DNA of 64,000 bases from Solea solea (Eukaryota > Chordata > Actinopteri > Pleuronectiformes > Soleidae). The DNA is taken from positions 23,232,888 through 23,296,887 of the forward strand of contig NC_081139.1 of assembly GCF_958295425.1 (NCBI RefSeq), in the 5' to 3' direction. The notes below the pieces were generated by a model. That model saw nothing but the letters and a program-made list of their open reading frames with translations, did not search any database and was not told the origin of the DNA. Shown one piece after another: positions 52,851-64,000 of the stretch. Every line of letters begins with the position of its first letter. Position 1 is the first letter of the stretch. Both the position numbers and the translations under genes were made by a program.

Positions 52851-55800
52851 CTTTATTATAACACGTATATGATGTCAATGTATATAATTTACAATTTAAC
52901 AGAGCCAGGATGGCTAAGATAAATTAGTTAGTTTTAAAAAAAAAGAGTTGATACAGAAAGAAAATAATAATACATTAGTTTTTTGTAAAAGCTTACATGG
53001 CTTTTTTTTTATTGGGACACTCAGAAATTGTATAACACATTGTTTAATAAAACCTGAAAAGCCTGGAAAATGTGGTTTATTGTGGGAACATTTATATTTA
53101 AAGCAGAACCAAGTCAAATTCCTTGTGTGTGTGCAGAAACAATAAAGTTGCCAATAAAATAAATAAAAAGCCAATAAAGTTGATTTTGATTCTGATTTGT
53201 GAATATAGAATTCATAAAATCATCAGCAGGTTAATCAAACAGAAGGTTATTTACACATTCAGTAAAACCAAACAATACAATTTTCCAAAGTAGAGTAAAA
53301 GCAGAGCATTTTACTGCCCTCAAAGGTCTCACCTCCTCAATTCCTGTCTATATCAAGATACTGAAGTTTTATGAATACATTTCCTTGAGATAATTTCAAG
53401 GAGCTCTGAAATAATGCAATTAAAATAAATTGCTTCAGCAACCTCTAGAGGATATAGACAAATCAATTATGCGTACAAACAAACCACTGGGAATATATAC
53501 TGTATGTATATTTTATGTACTGTCTATATAAATGCAATCACAAACTAAGGTAAAAAATGAGAAAGCAGGATTGCAGTTTGTGTATTATTCTTTTTGAATA
53601 GAACAAAAAACCCAAACACAGCTGGAGTGTTGTAAAAAGTAATTTCATTCAATAAATGCAAACACAGTATTAGTTCTTCATTCAGAATAGTTTGATTCAG
53701 AGACATTCATCTCTGCTATTCTGGCAAACAGTGAAGATAAAAAAAAGGATGGAATGAAAAATAGGACAAAACAACGAGATGTATGAGGAGGAGCAGATGC
53801 AACTTTTTCACAGATCTGTAGATACAGTGCAAAATAAATCAGGGACTCCAGTAAATAGTTAGGAATGTAAAGAAGCATCAAGCATATGAACTTTCTTTCA
53901 TCCTTCACAATATCTATCTCTATATTAGGTTTATAATAGCTTATTCACTGGGATATTTATTGTTAAGCATCAGCCATAAGCCCTGCAATGTGTCAGAAAA
54001 TAAAAGTACAACTGTCAACAATTCATCTAAACCAAACACACTTAACTGACATTTTGTAACGTCTGTAAAACGGCTTATTTTAAATGCGCCATAATAACAA
54101 AAAAAATACAATAAACACTGGAAAATATTAGTGTTAATATATATTTAACTGACTGGTATTTTACTGTTTTTCTTATGTCATATTATAAATTGAAGACAGA
54201 CCAGCAATGCTATTTCCATAATAACAATGCCTGCACTCAATAATAATGTGCACAATCACACCAAATAAAACAGTGGCATTATTGGATGCCCCTACTAAAG
54301 CAAAGAGATCAGACAGTTCAAGTGGCGAGCATTCGTGTTAACGTCAGACATTATATAATATAAAATAAGGTTAGGTTTCACTTCATCTCAAACAGTTAAC
54401 AATAAAAGTGCTTTGGCAGAAATTCAAGTCATTCATTTTCACACAACATACCGGGGAGCAGAAGATATTGGCTGTGTTGAGCTAAACTGCATATAAAAAC
54501 AAGTTACACGTCTATAAAAAGAAAAACAAATTCAGGCTCTTTTAACATTTATGCCATGACTTTCACTCGCCATGAAACCCAGAGTAATAACTAGTAACAA
54601 ATGACTGTTTAAAATACCTACTCCAACAATTAAAATGATAAACCGCAATAAAACAATTTAAATGCTATTCTAAATACCTATTTAAATAGTTGAAGTGAAA
54701 ATGAACCATTTATTTATTGTCTCTCATTGGTTTGAGTGTTTTGAAAGGTTTCAGGGTTCCCACACCTTGGTTGACATCAAATTCAAGGACTTTTCAATGA
54801 CTTTCCAGGACCCATGGCATCCATTTTTTTGATTGATTTTCAGCACACTCTGCATCTGACCTAGTGTTTGTCTGTGGGATCTTGGTCAATGTCGGTCTCT
54901 CTGATAAAATATGTAAAATATACAACACTCTATATCCAAACAACCACTTTTACTTTGAAATTCTGTGAAATATCATTATTGCAATATCATGATGGAATAT
55001 TGTGTTATAATGTTAAGCTCATGTTGTTTTTTCTCACTTATTTTCTCTTAATTTGTTAATTTCAACAATAAAACAATAAACAACTGATAACCCCTAATTG
55101 CATTATTAAAATATGTAATTCTTAGTAACCTAATCAAATAGTTAAAGTAAAAAAATATTATTTATTACTGTTCTAATTGGTTTTAGTGTTTTGATTGTAT
55201 CGCATTTTGGGGATTCTAATAAAAATCCGCTCACCTGTAAAAACTTGAAGAAACAGTGTACAATATATGATGACAGTTTCTATATCAATTTCTAAAAAAG
55301 TAGTTCCTGAAACATAACTCGATAATAGTGAGTTCATGAGTGAAACTGAGAAAAAGAAAACTGTTAAAACAAACCTGCCATGCACAACAAGGCTGTATAT
55401 CTTACAAAATTACATTTATGGAGTAAAAAGCAAAAAAAAAACACCGACAAAATGTGTCATATTTGTGTTCCCTTTCTTACTCTTCATGATAAAATGTTGT
55501 CTATAAGCCCACACTAGCCTCTGTATTACACTCATGCAGTGCATCATGGAATGAGAGGCCGTCGCTTCTCGGTTCAGTATGAAAGGAAACACACAGAGCA
55601 CATATTCAGACTCAACAGCCTTTACACAACCCTTTGTGACAGCGACAACAAAGGCTCTTCAGGGAACCAGAAGCTTCTGTTCTGCGCTGAGTTTCTCCCC
55701 CCCTCCCAGAACTATCGCTTTCTTTTTCCTCTTTTTTTTGTGGGAGCCTCAACTTGAACAACGAAGCAATGTGAGATGTTGCCAAACTACTGCAGAGTCC

Positions 55801-55953
55801 TCCAGCCACCAGGGTGGTGGTGGTGGTGACGGTGGTGGTGGTGACGGTGGTGGTGGTGGGGGGGGTCGAGAGAAGTGAGAAGCAGATGTTAATCAGAGCA
55901 ACAGCAACGCCCAGGCATCGTGTAAGGCTGCGTTAAATTAAGTCTTGGGAGCC
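52851..55953 (-). other. sort1: sort1 3' untranslated region (probable, about 3.1 kb)
   Basis: From the TAA at 55956-55954 to a minus-strand AATAAA at 52856-52851, with no coding signal between. AT-rich, with a GGT-rich simple repeat at 55812-55862, a fragment of a fish repeat at about 54757-54840 and an imperfect internal duplication (54660-54745 and 55115-55196). Long 3' UTRs are usual for sortilin. The true end could be an earlier signal. Confidence 0.5.
55811..55865. repeat. (GGT)n/(GAC GGT)n simple repeat
   Basis: GGT-rich triplets with two GAC interruptions, ending in seven or more G. It lies about 90 bp downstream of the sort1 stop on the minus strand, hence an ACC-rich tract in the mRNA. 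Confidence 0.8.
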
Positions 55954-58900
55954 TTATTCTAAGAGGTCCTATGAGGAAACACAAATAATGCACTTATTAT
56001 GCACAGATAATCACAATATCTTCATCATCGCGGTGCAACATTGAAGAGAGCATCAGATACCTGATCTGAATCTTCATTGTATTGTGCTTTCCCTGTCTCC
56101 ATGTATTGAGTGTCAACATCATCAACTCCTTCTATCTTGTCAGCTTCCACGTGTTCCCTCATTACCGAGTACCGGTGCACGAGGAACCTGGTGAGAACGC
56201 CAGAGAGGCCACACCGTCACAAACATGGTGACAGAGACGAGACGTCAAAAACAATGACATAAAAATCGTGTGGTTGTTCACTGACCGTCCTCCGCAGACG
56301 TGTTTCTTCACCAGCCAAACACCCGTGACTGCACTCATCATGAGCACCACTATGACCACCATCACGATGACTGCAGCGTTGGGTGAACTGGTCTCCGTCT
56401 GTTCACAAAGAGACAGAGCAACAGCAACATCACTGACATTCTTTTAAAACATCAAATGTGCTCAACACATGATCATGAGGTGGTTTTTATTAAAAGGTCC
56501 AGTGTGTAACAAATAGTCAGGCGACGGTGGCTTAGTGGTAGAGCGATTTGTCCTTCCTTGGGTAAGACACTTAAAGGGGAATCCTGGTATTTTTTGAACC
56601 AGCAACAGGGGGCTGAGTTACCAGTGATGCTCGCTCACTCTCCATACATGTTGCTAATATAGGTAGGAACAAACTGGCTTTCTCCAATTATTGGTGTTGT
56701 CATGTTCCCACCAAATGGTGTGAGAAGAGAGTGAGCAAGGGTATTTTACGAGCATCAGTGAACGCATCACAGCCGAGCAGAAACGTAGTTGCGAGTCACA
56801 GAGGAGAGAAAATGCTGTGCTGACAACACAGCGGCACAGTGTCCCAATCCCCACCAGTCTTGTAACCAAACCTACGCCCCAGATAATGTTGCCAGACTCT
56901 TACAATAACAATCCGAGCCATTTAATGGGGAAAACAAGCACTTAACTCAGAGATAACTCAGAACGGTGCTGTTGTCCCGTAATATTACACTGCAGCCACT
57001 GCCGTGTGTCGCAGCTGCCGCCCCAGAGCGATCTACTGGACCAATGATGAAACTTTTGCGGGCAGTGTGCGAATGGGAACGAAAGATATGAGATAGAAAA
57101 TATGCTGCATATAGATTTGCTGTATGAATGGCAAAAACTGTAGTGTAAAGCAGCATTGAGTGGTCTAGAAAAGCATTAAAAACCAAAATACAGACAACAC
57201 ACAGTTAAGTTAAGCTCCAGTTGTATCTTGAATACACCATTCAATTGGGTGATCAAGATTCAAGATAAACTTTATTGTCCCTAAGGGAAATTTGTCTTGA
57301 ACAGTGTCACGTTGGTGACATTCAATTTAGAAACAAACATACTTCATAGATTACTAGTCATTCATAGTAATCAGGACTTTTTTTTTGTTAGCTATTAAAA
57401 CATCCAATATAGATCGGAAATGCTTACATTGCCACTTAGATGGCTGTTTTTTGATGTTTATAGATTCAATTTGCATCATAAATGTGTTTTATAATGTGAA
57501 CTATGTGTCATTCTGTATGAAAACAAACTTCTATCTAATGGTAAGATGTTACTTTAATTGGTAAGTCCCTTTCCCTGTAGTTTGCATGACAGGAAACTAC
57601 AGTTTGTCCATTCAGGCCACTGCAGACATGAAGAAATGTGGCAGCATATAGCGGCCAATGACTTTTAAAAAGATAATCCTGCTGAACTCTTTATCACCAC
57701 CATCAGGACCTGCACATAGAAAATATTGGCACAAAACCATGGAAGGTAATGTAAAGATAATATAGAGATAAAGATAATGTCTACTGTTGGTTCATTTTGT
57801 CGGAATTCAGTCTCAAATACTTGTGACAGGGTTCCGGTTGTAAACCGGTCCATCCACTTGTTTTAAAGCACATTTACAATTTGAATTTAAAAATGCAAAG
57901 TGAAATTCTCTCAGAAGGTCAAAATACTGTTGTGTATTTAATTTGAATAAATTTATTTTTGCTTGGCTGAGTGTGTGTCATGATAAAAGCAAATGCAACC
58001 AAGAGATTTAAAAGACCTGTTAAGCATATTATAGTCTTAATTGTCCTGATATACAAGTATCTTAAATGACTGATGATTTCATGTCATGTACTGACATCTT
58101 CAGCACTGACCAGAGCAAAGGTCAAAGTATCTGAGCGTGAGAAGAACTGACCAGAGAATATGGATGAAGCAGGTTGCTGGTGCACATCCTCCTCAGGTCA
58201 GTCTCTTTCCTGTCTGGCTGAAAACCTCCCTCACACTGATCACCTGGAACCTTCCGATACCTTAAATGGACGGACAGAGACAAGCGGCCACAAGAGGTGA
58301 GACAGCATTCAACAAAAACGTGGGAACAGAAGAGCACATGTATTTTCCTTCAAAAGAAGACAACGTGAGTGAGCGCTGGAAACATTCAAGCAAAAAAAAA
58401 ATAAACACAGTCAGACATCCTCACCCACTGGTCTGCAGCTGTTCTGTGGTCCCGTTCAAACAGAACTCCAGAGGCCGGCCCACCATCTCCTCCTGCTCCA
58501 CACACTCCGAGCTGTTTTCTGGTCGGTAATATCCAAAGTCACTGTCGGAGAAAGCGATGTCAATATGTTGTTGTCTTGTCCAAACTGAACTGTCTTTGGT
58601 GCCTGTTTTTTGTCTCAAATAATAACCAGCCAATTACGGCAGAATACGAAATTAAATAGTTTAATAGTTTAGTTTAATTAAGTATGACAGACTCTTCCTA
58701 TGCAGAGCAAATCTGACTGACACCACACAGCATCTGGATGAATATACATGAACATGTATATTATTTGCCCAGTCACTTTGTTGACTTTGTGGGACGACGG
58801 TAGCTCAGTGATAGAGCGAGTCGTCTTTCAAAGGAGGGTTGTGGGTTTGATTATCAGCTCCGCTAGTACTACATGCTGATGTGTGTGTGTGTGTGTGTGT

Positions 58901-61900
58901 GATAGATGTGCTGTGTGAATGGGTGAATGTCAAAGCTGTAGTGTAAAGCAGCTTTTAGTGGTCATTAAGACTAAAAAGGTATTATTTCCATACAGACCAT
59001 TTACCATGTGAGCTTCCTCTTACAAAGGGCAAAACACACATCTGTTCAGGCGACTATAGCAACTACACAAATAAACCTTTAATGTTACATAAAGGACCTT
59101 TAAAGGAGCAATCTGATATAGAGCTGAAACAATTAATCAATTATTAACTACTATGTTGATAATCGCTTAATCAGTTTGAAGCTTTTTTTCACGATTAAAA
59201 CAAGATTTCTGACTGTTTAAGCTTCTTAAATGTTAAAAACTAAACTAAACTGAAATTCGACATGGAAGGAGCAAGGATGCACCAGTGATAATCATCCACT
59301 GTACATGGACACGGCCACAGCTTCTTCGTGACGGCATAGTCTCTCCCATTCCAACAGACAGAGTCTTTCCTCAGGCGCAGGAAGCTTTCTTTATAGCCCA
59401 GCACGCAGCCGTCATCCGATCCACTTGGGTCTACGGAGTGAGCCAGCCACTCCACATAGTCTCCTTCAGTGCCTGCACACATGTACACGCACACATGCCA
59501 AGTGTAAAGATTATATAATGGCTGAAACAGCAGCTGTACATCACGCATCGTCTCCCCCACACTCACAGTCTCTGCTGAAGAGGTTTCTGAAGTCTATGGT
59601 GATCACAACTTTCTTTCGGTTCCTGTAGCCCCACAGGCTGACGTTCATGGCGCGAGAGCCGGGCTCACTGACCATTGCGCCGAAGTAGATTGGGTCGTTG
59701 GTGAAGTTGTACGTGTGCCAGCACTGCCCTTCGTCTGTTGAAAACCTGAGGAGTGCAGGGGCGCAAACGAGAGAGACCATGAAGCAAAAGAAGAGCAAAT
59801 CATGGGACAAACCAAATAAGAAATAGTCTATGCTGACGAGTTATCCTCACTTTATCTGGTTAACAGGGGAGTTGGTGTGCTCCACGGCCAATAGCAGACC
59901 CCCAGAATCTAGAATTTCATAGTGATGAGGGCCTTTAAGGGCCAACAGCCAGGAGTAGCCACCATCATCAGACGCGTACACATTCGGGGACAGAGCTGAC
60001 TCTGCGTCTCCGACACTGCCTAAGGAGAAGGGAGGGAGTTGGTGTTGTGCCACATTTTACTCTGAAGAAAACTGATTTAAAACCAAGTGATGCTGCGGTA
60101 GGTGTGTGTGTTTTATACCATGAGCCAGAATAAGGCCCACAGCGTTGGGCTGTGAGTGAGGCAGGTCAGGGATGTTCATCTTCAGGGTGGTGCTGTAGGA
60201 GGCATGGATGTGAAGTCTGCACTGTAATGACACGGCAATCAAAGTCATTTTAGTACCAAGTCACTTCCTCCCTGCAGAGCATCCTGCTGTCAAATGCTGA
60301 TGAATTACAGCTGCATCTGCTCCTTGAATATGTAACTGAAAGCCTGTTTTACATGGAATACTGTCAGGGCAGGCCAAAGCCTTTATGAGGCCCTATGCCT
60401 CACACCACGTCTGAGTAGCTGGGGCGTTGACTATTGGTGATTTTCTATTATACAGTTCTAGTACTACTCGGCTCGACTCCATTCGTTTTTTGGCTTTTCC
60501 ATTAGGGATAGTACCTGGTACCTGGTGCTTTACTTGGTATCTTCTCTGGCAAGGTTCCAAGCAATCCGATATTAAAATGTGACGTCATTTATCAAAGTCA
60601 TTTCTAAAAGACCCTTTGGCAAACTGGCAGACATTACTGTTTTATATCTTCATGTGTAAGTCATCTTCAGCTCTGCACATCTGGATTTAAACAGTTTATC
60701 TCCTTCTTGGTAGACTTAATGGAAAGTGTATGTACCATCTTTAAGTTAAGGCTTATTTGGCTTGGCCACTCAAGGAAAGTGAAACACTAGCTTTGACTTG
60801 GCTGTATGGTTCACATCATGCAGTAGTTGTGCTGACGGTTGAAACAGCAGTCTGGTTACATGATTCCCTCAGTTATAACCATTCTCTCCGTCTCTGTCAC
60901 TGAGGATTCTCCTTATAGCCTCCACCACATTTATCTTTTGAGATGTTTAAGGGTTCCGTTTTTGTCAAACTCGAAGTCTGCATTTCTGCCTGTCTTTCAG
61001 TGGCTTCTCCCTGACTGCTCCTTCATGGCGGGGTGGGGGCTGTGCCTGGCGGCCACATCAGCAAGATACGTAGCGTGATGGGCAACCCTTTCCCCAGGAA
61101 GGGTGCTAAAGATTTGGTACTATTGATAATGGAAACGCAAAGAAATACATAACGTACTGTTCCAAACCAACTCTTCCACTTGATGGAAACACGGTTTAAT
61201 CTCAGCTTGAGTGACCATTGATTTTCTGGTCTCTTCCTTCACCAAAGACCTCCTTGCTTATTTACTCTCTTTGGAAGACTCTAGGAAGAGTCCTGATATT
61301 TGCAAACTTCTTCCAGTCCCTGATCACTGAGGCTCCTTCAAAGCTTAAGAAATGGTTTCATTGGTTTTCTCTGATCTATGTCTCACCACAGTCTCATCCC
61401 AGGGGTCTACAAAGAGTTCCTTGGATTTCATGGCTTTGTTTTTCTGTCAGACATGAATTGTAGACGAGTGTTTGCCTTTCTAAACTACAGTATTTTAAAC
61501 ATTCTAATTGGTCACAGTTGGACTCCAGTTAAGTTATAAACACATCTCCCCTTCAGGGGTCACCACATCGGATCATCTGCCTCCATCTTGTCCTATCCCT
61601 TGTGTCCTCATCTGTTACACCAACTGTCCTCATGTCCCTTTCTTTCCTCCTGCCCTGCAGCTCCATCTTAAAATATAATCTGGTCAATATAATCACTATC
61701 CCTCCTCCGCATGAGACCAAACATTACCAAACCATCTCACCCTTGATTCTCTTACTTTCAAACCGGTCACAAACAGACTGACAAACATTTAAAATTAGAT
61801 CCAAAATACAATTTAGTGATAGAAAACACAACATAAGCCACTGTAAATATACATAAAGCAGTTTTCTTACTTTGTGTGGCCTGTTGGTAGAAGTGTCCGT

Positions 61901-62582
61901 GTCACAGTGGCTGTTCTTTGGTGCACGCAGAGCCTGCCACCTTGCTCCTTGGTCAAAGGTGATTACTGTCTCCATTGTACCCTCTGCAACAAAATCACAA
62001 GTTTCTAGACTGATCTCTCAGCAGTTTCCTAAATTAAACTGCAAAACTGACAAAAGTACTGAAACAAAGTATTTCAATGCAAAAAATAGTTTAAAACATT
62101 ACCATAAGATATCTTCTGTGATAAACTATATCTTCAGCAAGTGTTAAAACCTTGATAGTAAATGTTCCCTCATAAGAAAATCATCTATAAACATGGCATT
62201 CTTCAAGGTGGAAACTTAGCGCTTTGTTCATGTGGTACGTGCGTGTTGACCCACCCTCTGTGAGTATTGTGGTCATGTAGACGCCCCTGAGCGACTTAAT
62301 GGCGGTGAAGTCCGTGTCACTTCCCGTGGTTGTGTAGACATTTCGCTCCAAAGACTTTGAGAACACAGTCCCTCTGTCGTCCGACACATAGATGGTTCCA
62401 AAACCAGAGTCTGGGCCACAAAGTACAAAACACACACACATTAAGTTGGTATTTTACATATCCTCACAGAGTTCTGTTGCTTTTGTGGCTTTGTTACTGT
62501 CATTAATCAATACAAAATAGGTGTGCACAATTTAAGTTTGCCAATATCTGATATATTGGAGCGCTTGGGCCAATAACCGATA

Positions 62583-62621
<39 letters not shown>

Positions 62622-63113
62622 GTTTTTCCATGTGCCCAATTGCAGAGGATATTTCTTGTCTTCTGTAGTGAAATTGACATAATATTTTGCCTACTCCTGT
62701 CACAGCAGATGCAGATATACGTTTTCTTCATTGAGCAAAATAAATAAACGTTTCAAAAATAAAAGTTGTATAAGGGCGCCAGGATAGAAGTGAAGGAGGT
62801 AGCAGCCTATTTAGCCAATATTCCATCTTAAAGCCGATATCTGCTGATACTGATGCTGTGCCGATAATATTGTGCATCCAAAAACAAGCTCAGCATCACC
62901 GTTAAATACCAACACAGTCATCATTCTCCACGTCAATCTTAAATCTGAGGATCACTGCTTGTTCTGACCTCCAGGGTCGTCCACATGAATGAAGATCATG
63001 TCCTGATTGGCTTCTAGGACGGAGTAAAACTGCTCATGGTTGATCATGGGAATCTGAGCCATGTTCCACACCTCCCCTCCGTCCACTGACACGTGGATCA
63101 TACGCTCTGTGCC
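55954..63113 (-). CDS. sort1: Sortilin (VPS10 domain receptor), 5' part outside window
   Basis: Type I membrane sorting receptor for Golgi-endosome transport, neurotensin and proneurotrophins. Twelve exons on the minus strand, in coding order: 63113-62969, 62410-62255, 61983-61871, 60221-60119, 60019-59851, 59745-59567, 59472-59283, 58541-58425, 58260-58152, 56398-56286, 56187-56061, 55968-55954; 1536 nt, 511 residues, all phases fit. Human sortilin has about 831 residues, so signal peptide, propeptide and the first propeller blades lie to the right. Visible: beta-propeller blades with Asp-box motifs ([29 protein letters not shown]), the Cys-rich 10CC module ([28 protein letters not shown]), a hydrophobic membrane span ([20 protein letters not shown]) and cytoplasmic tail [12 protein letters not shown] ending EDSDQDLLE. 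Teleosts have two copies; a or b is not resolved. Confidence 0.96.
56061..56398 (-). other. sort1: sort1 membrane span and sorting tail exons
   Basis: The exon 56398-56286 codes a 20-22 residue hydrophobic helix followed by [11 protein letters not shown]. The exon 56187-56061 codes the cytoplasmic tail with the Tyr motif YSVM (YxxPhi type). The last four residues, DLLE, come from a separate exon (55968-55954), so the acidic dileucine signal for GGA/AP-1 binding is assembled across an intron. Confidence 0.93.
56519..57185 (+). mobile_element. tRNA-derived SINE, copy 2, split by about 510 bp
   Basis: The head (56519-56575, GGCGACGGTGGCTTAGTGGT and GGGTAAGACACTTAAAG) and tail (57085-57182, GCTGTATGAATGG, AGTGTAAAGCAGCATTGAGT) are colinear with copy 3 but separated by unrelated sequence, so another element probably inserted here. 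It lies in the sort1 intron 56399-58151, whose remaining part shows only a short repeat (TTTATTGTCCCTAAGGGAAA at about 57270). Confidence 0.5.
58791..58985 (+). mobile_element. tRNA-derived SINE, copy 3 (most complete)
   Basis: The A-box region TAGCTCAGTGATAGAGCG and a degenerate B-box GGGTTTGATTATC are followed by a (TG)n tract and the shared tail GTGTGAATGGGTGAATGTC, AGTGTAAAGCAGCTTTTAGT. Located in the sort1 intron 58542-59282. Confidence 0.65.
60440..61195. mobile_element. MITE remnant in sort1 intron
   Basis: The right end (61108-61193) reads TTCCACTTGATGGAAACAC and is the inverse of the left end at 45807. The left part (60450-60560) has TTTCCATTAGGGATAGTACC. The body has small meaningless ORFs. 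The surrounding intron (60222-61870) has nothing else recognisable. Confidence 0.55.
62520..62880. mobile_element. MITE copy related to the nested element near mdm4
   Basis: Contains AAGTGAAGGAGGTAGCAGCC, TTGGGCCAATAACCGATACT and terminal GATATCTGCTGATACTGATG, all matching 46141-46492 in reverse complement. A (TA)n run interrupts it at 62586-62616. It lies in the sort1 intron 62411-62968. Confidence 0.65.
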
Positions 63114-63559
63114 CTGAAGAACAAATGAAACAAAAACAGTTTAGAGGATGTTGTAAAAACTGCTCTTTTATAAGTTGGATGTAAAAATTAAACATTCTTT
63201 TCCATTCAATTCCATATTGAGGTTTAAGGGACAAATTAGTTAACAAGTCAGTAAATTTGAAGATGTGGTTCATTAGCTCTCAACTAATGCAGAAATGTCA
63301 GATAGGGCTATATATGAATGCCAACTACAAATAGAGCCATCAACAACTTCTTCTCATTTGGATAAACAAACATTCAAATATCCAGTGTGCAGTCTGTGTA
63401 TAACTGCTTTGAAATAAAATGTGTTTACCTTAGAATAATGCTATGTTCCATTTACATCAGAATTTGGAAGAGGGAGTGACGTCGGAAATGCAAACGTATC
63501 ACAGGCCAGCCATTGTTAGCAACCACAGACAACACTCTACATGTGCTATATCCACATTA

Positions 63560-64000
63560 TCTAAAGTTGACAGTTTTCCCACTCACCATTGACAGCTCCT
63601 CCGTTCCCCCCTCCCCTCAGTTTAAGAGTCTGGATGTCATCCTCCATAGCACACTATCATTCCAATCCCACATCAATAACCCGGTCTGCATATTTCCATC
63701 TTTGCAATATTAATCGACTCTGCCACTCCCTTACCCCCCATACAACTTCAATCCTCGCTCACGGCCTCGTCACCTCCCACATTGACGACTGTAAGTCTCT
63801 CCTCGCTGGCCTCCTTCATAAATCCCTCCATAAACTTCAACTGGTCCAGAATTCAGCTGCCCCGCATCATCACCAGAACCCCCTCATTCCACCACATAAC
63901 CCCCGTCCTACAAAGACTCCCCTGTCTCCCGGTCAATCTCAGAATTCAATTTAAAATCCTCCTATCATCCACAACCTCGCCACTCCGTATCTCTCCGACC
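63560..64000 (+). pseudogene. Decayed L2-like LINE, reverse-transcriptase C-terminal part, cut by window edge
   Basis: Shifting plus-strand frames give FKSLDVILHSTLSFQSHINN, then ITRSAYFHLCNINRLCHSLT, HTTSILAHGLVTSHIDDCKS and LLHKSLHKLQLVQNSAA. These are the conserved C-terminal motifs of L2/Maui-type fish LINEs. Frame changes between motifs show it is dead. It lies antisense in a sort1 intron and continues past the right edge. Confidence 0.75.

Overview
The window is vertebrate nuclear DNA, almost certainly from a teleost fish. It has many short exons with GT-AG introns, dense CA/TG and TA microsatellites, abundant short DNA transposons (MITEs), tRNA-derived SINEs and decayed LINEs of fish type. 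Four vertebrate genes could be rebuilt exon by exon with matching splice phases. No species name can be given from the sequence.

Layout. (1) 1-30.8 kb, + strand: a liprin-alpha gene, best called ppfia4 because it lies next to myogenin. The N-terminal exon(s) lie left of the window; 28 coding exons (4184-27525) give about 1107 residues: coiled coil, linker, three SAM domains and the C-terminal TYSC PDZ ligand. A second, alternative last exon (29534-29577) replaces that tail. (2) 31.2-33.7 kb, - strand: complete three-exon myogenin (myog, 250 aa), convergent with ppfia4. (3) 34-46.5 kb: no gene recognised; repeats, plus a few exon-like islands that I cannot assign. (4) 46.3-52.7 kb, - strand: complete mdm4 (489 aa, 10 coding exons plus a noncoding first exon), a p53-binding RING protein. 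(5) 52.85-63.1 kb, - strand: the 3' two thirds of sortilin (sort1): 12 coding exons, 511 aa, ending in the acidic dileucine tail. Its 5' exons lie beyond the right edge.

These genes do not form a pathway. Liprin-alpha organises presynaptic active zones, myogenin drives muscle differentiation, Mdm4 restrains p53, and sortilin sorts cargo between Golgi, endosome and plasma membrane. The grouping reflects conserved synteny of ppfia4, myog and mdm4 (human 1q32).

No unknown biological system was identified. The most useful unusual points are: the alternative liprin C-terminus with a stop-containing cassette exon; a GC-AG intron; splice donors made of TG microsatellite; inverted MITE copies flanking eight liprin exons; a transposon-derived mdm4 3' end; and two short upstream ORFs in mdm4, one overlapping the start codon as ATGA.
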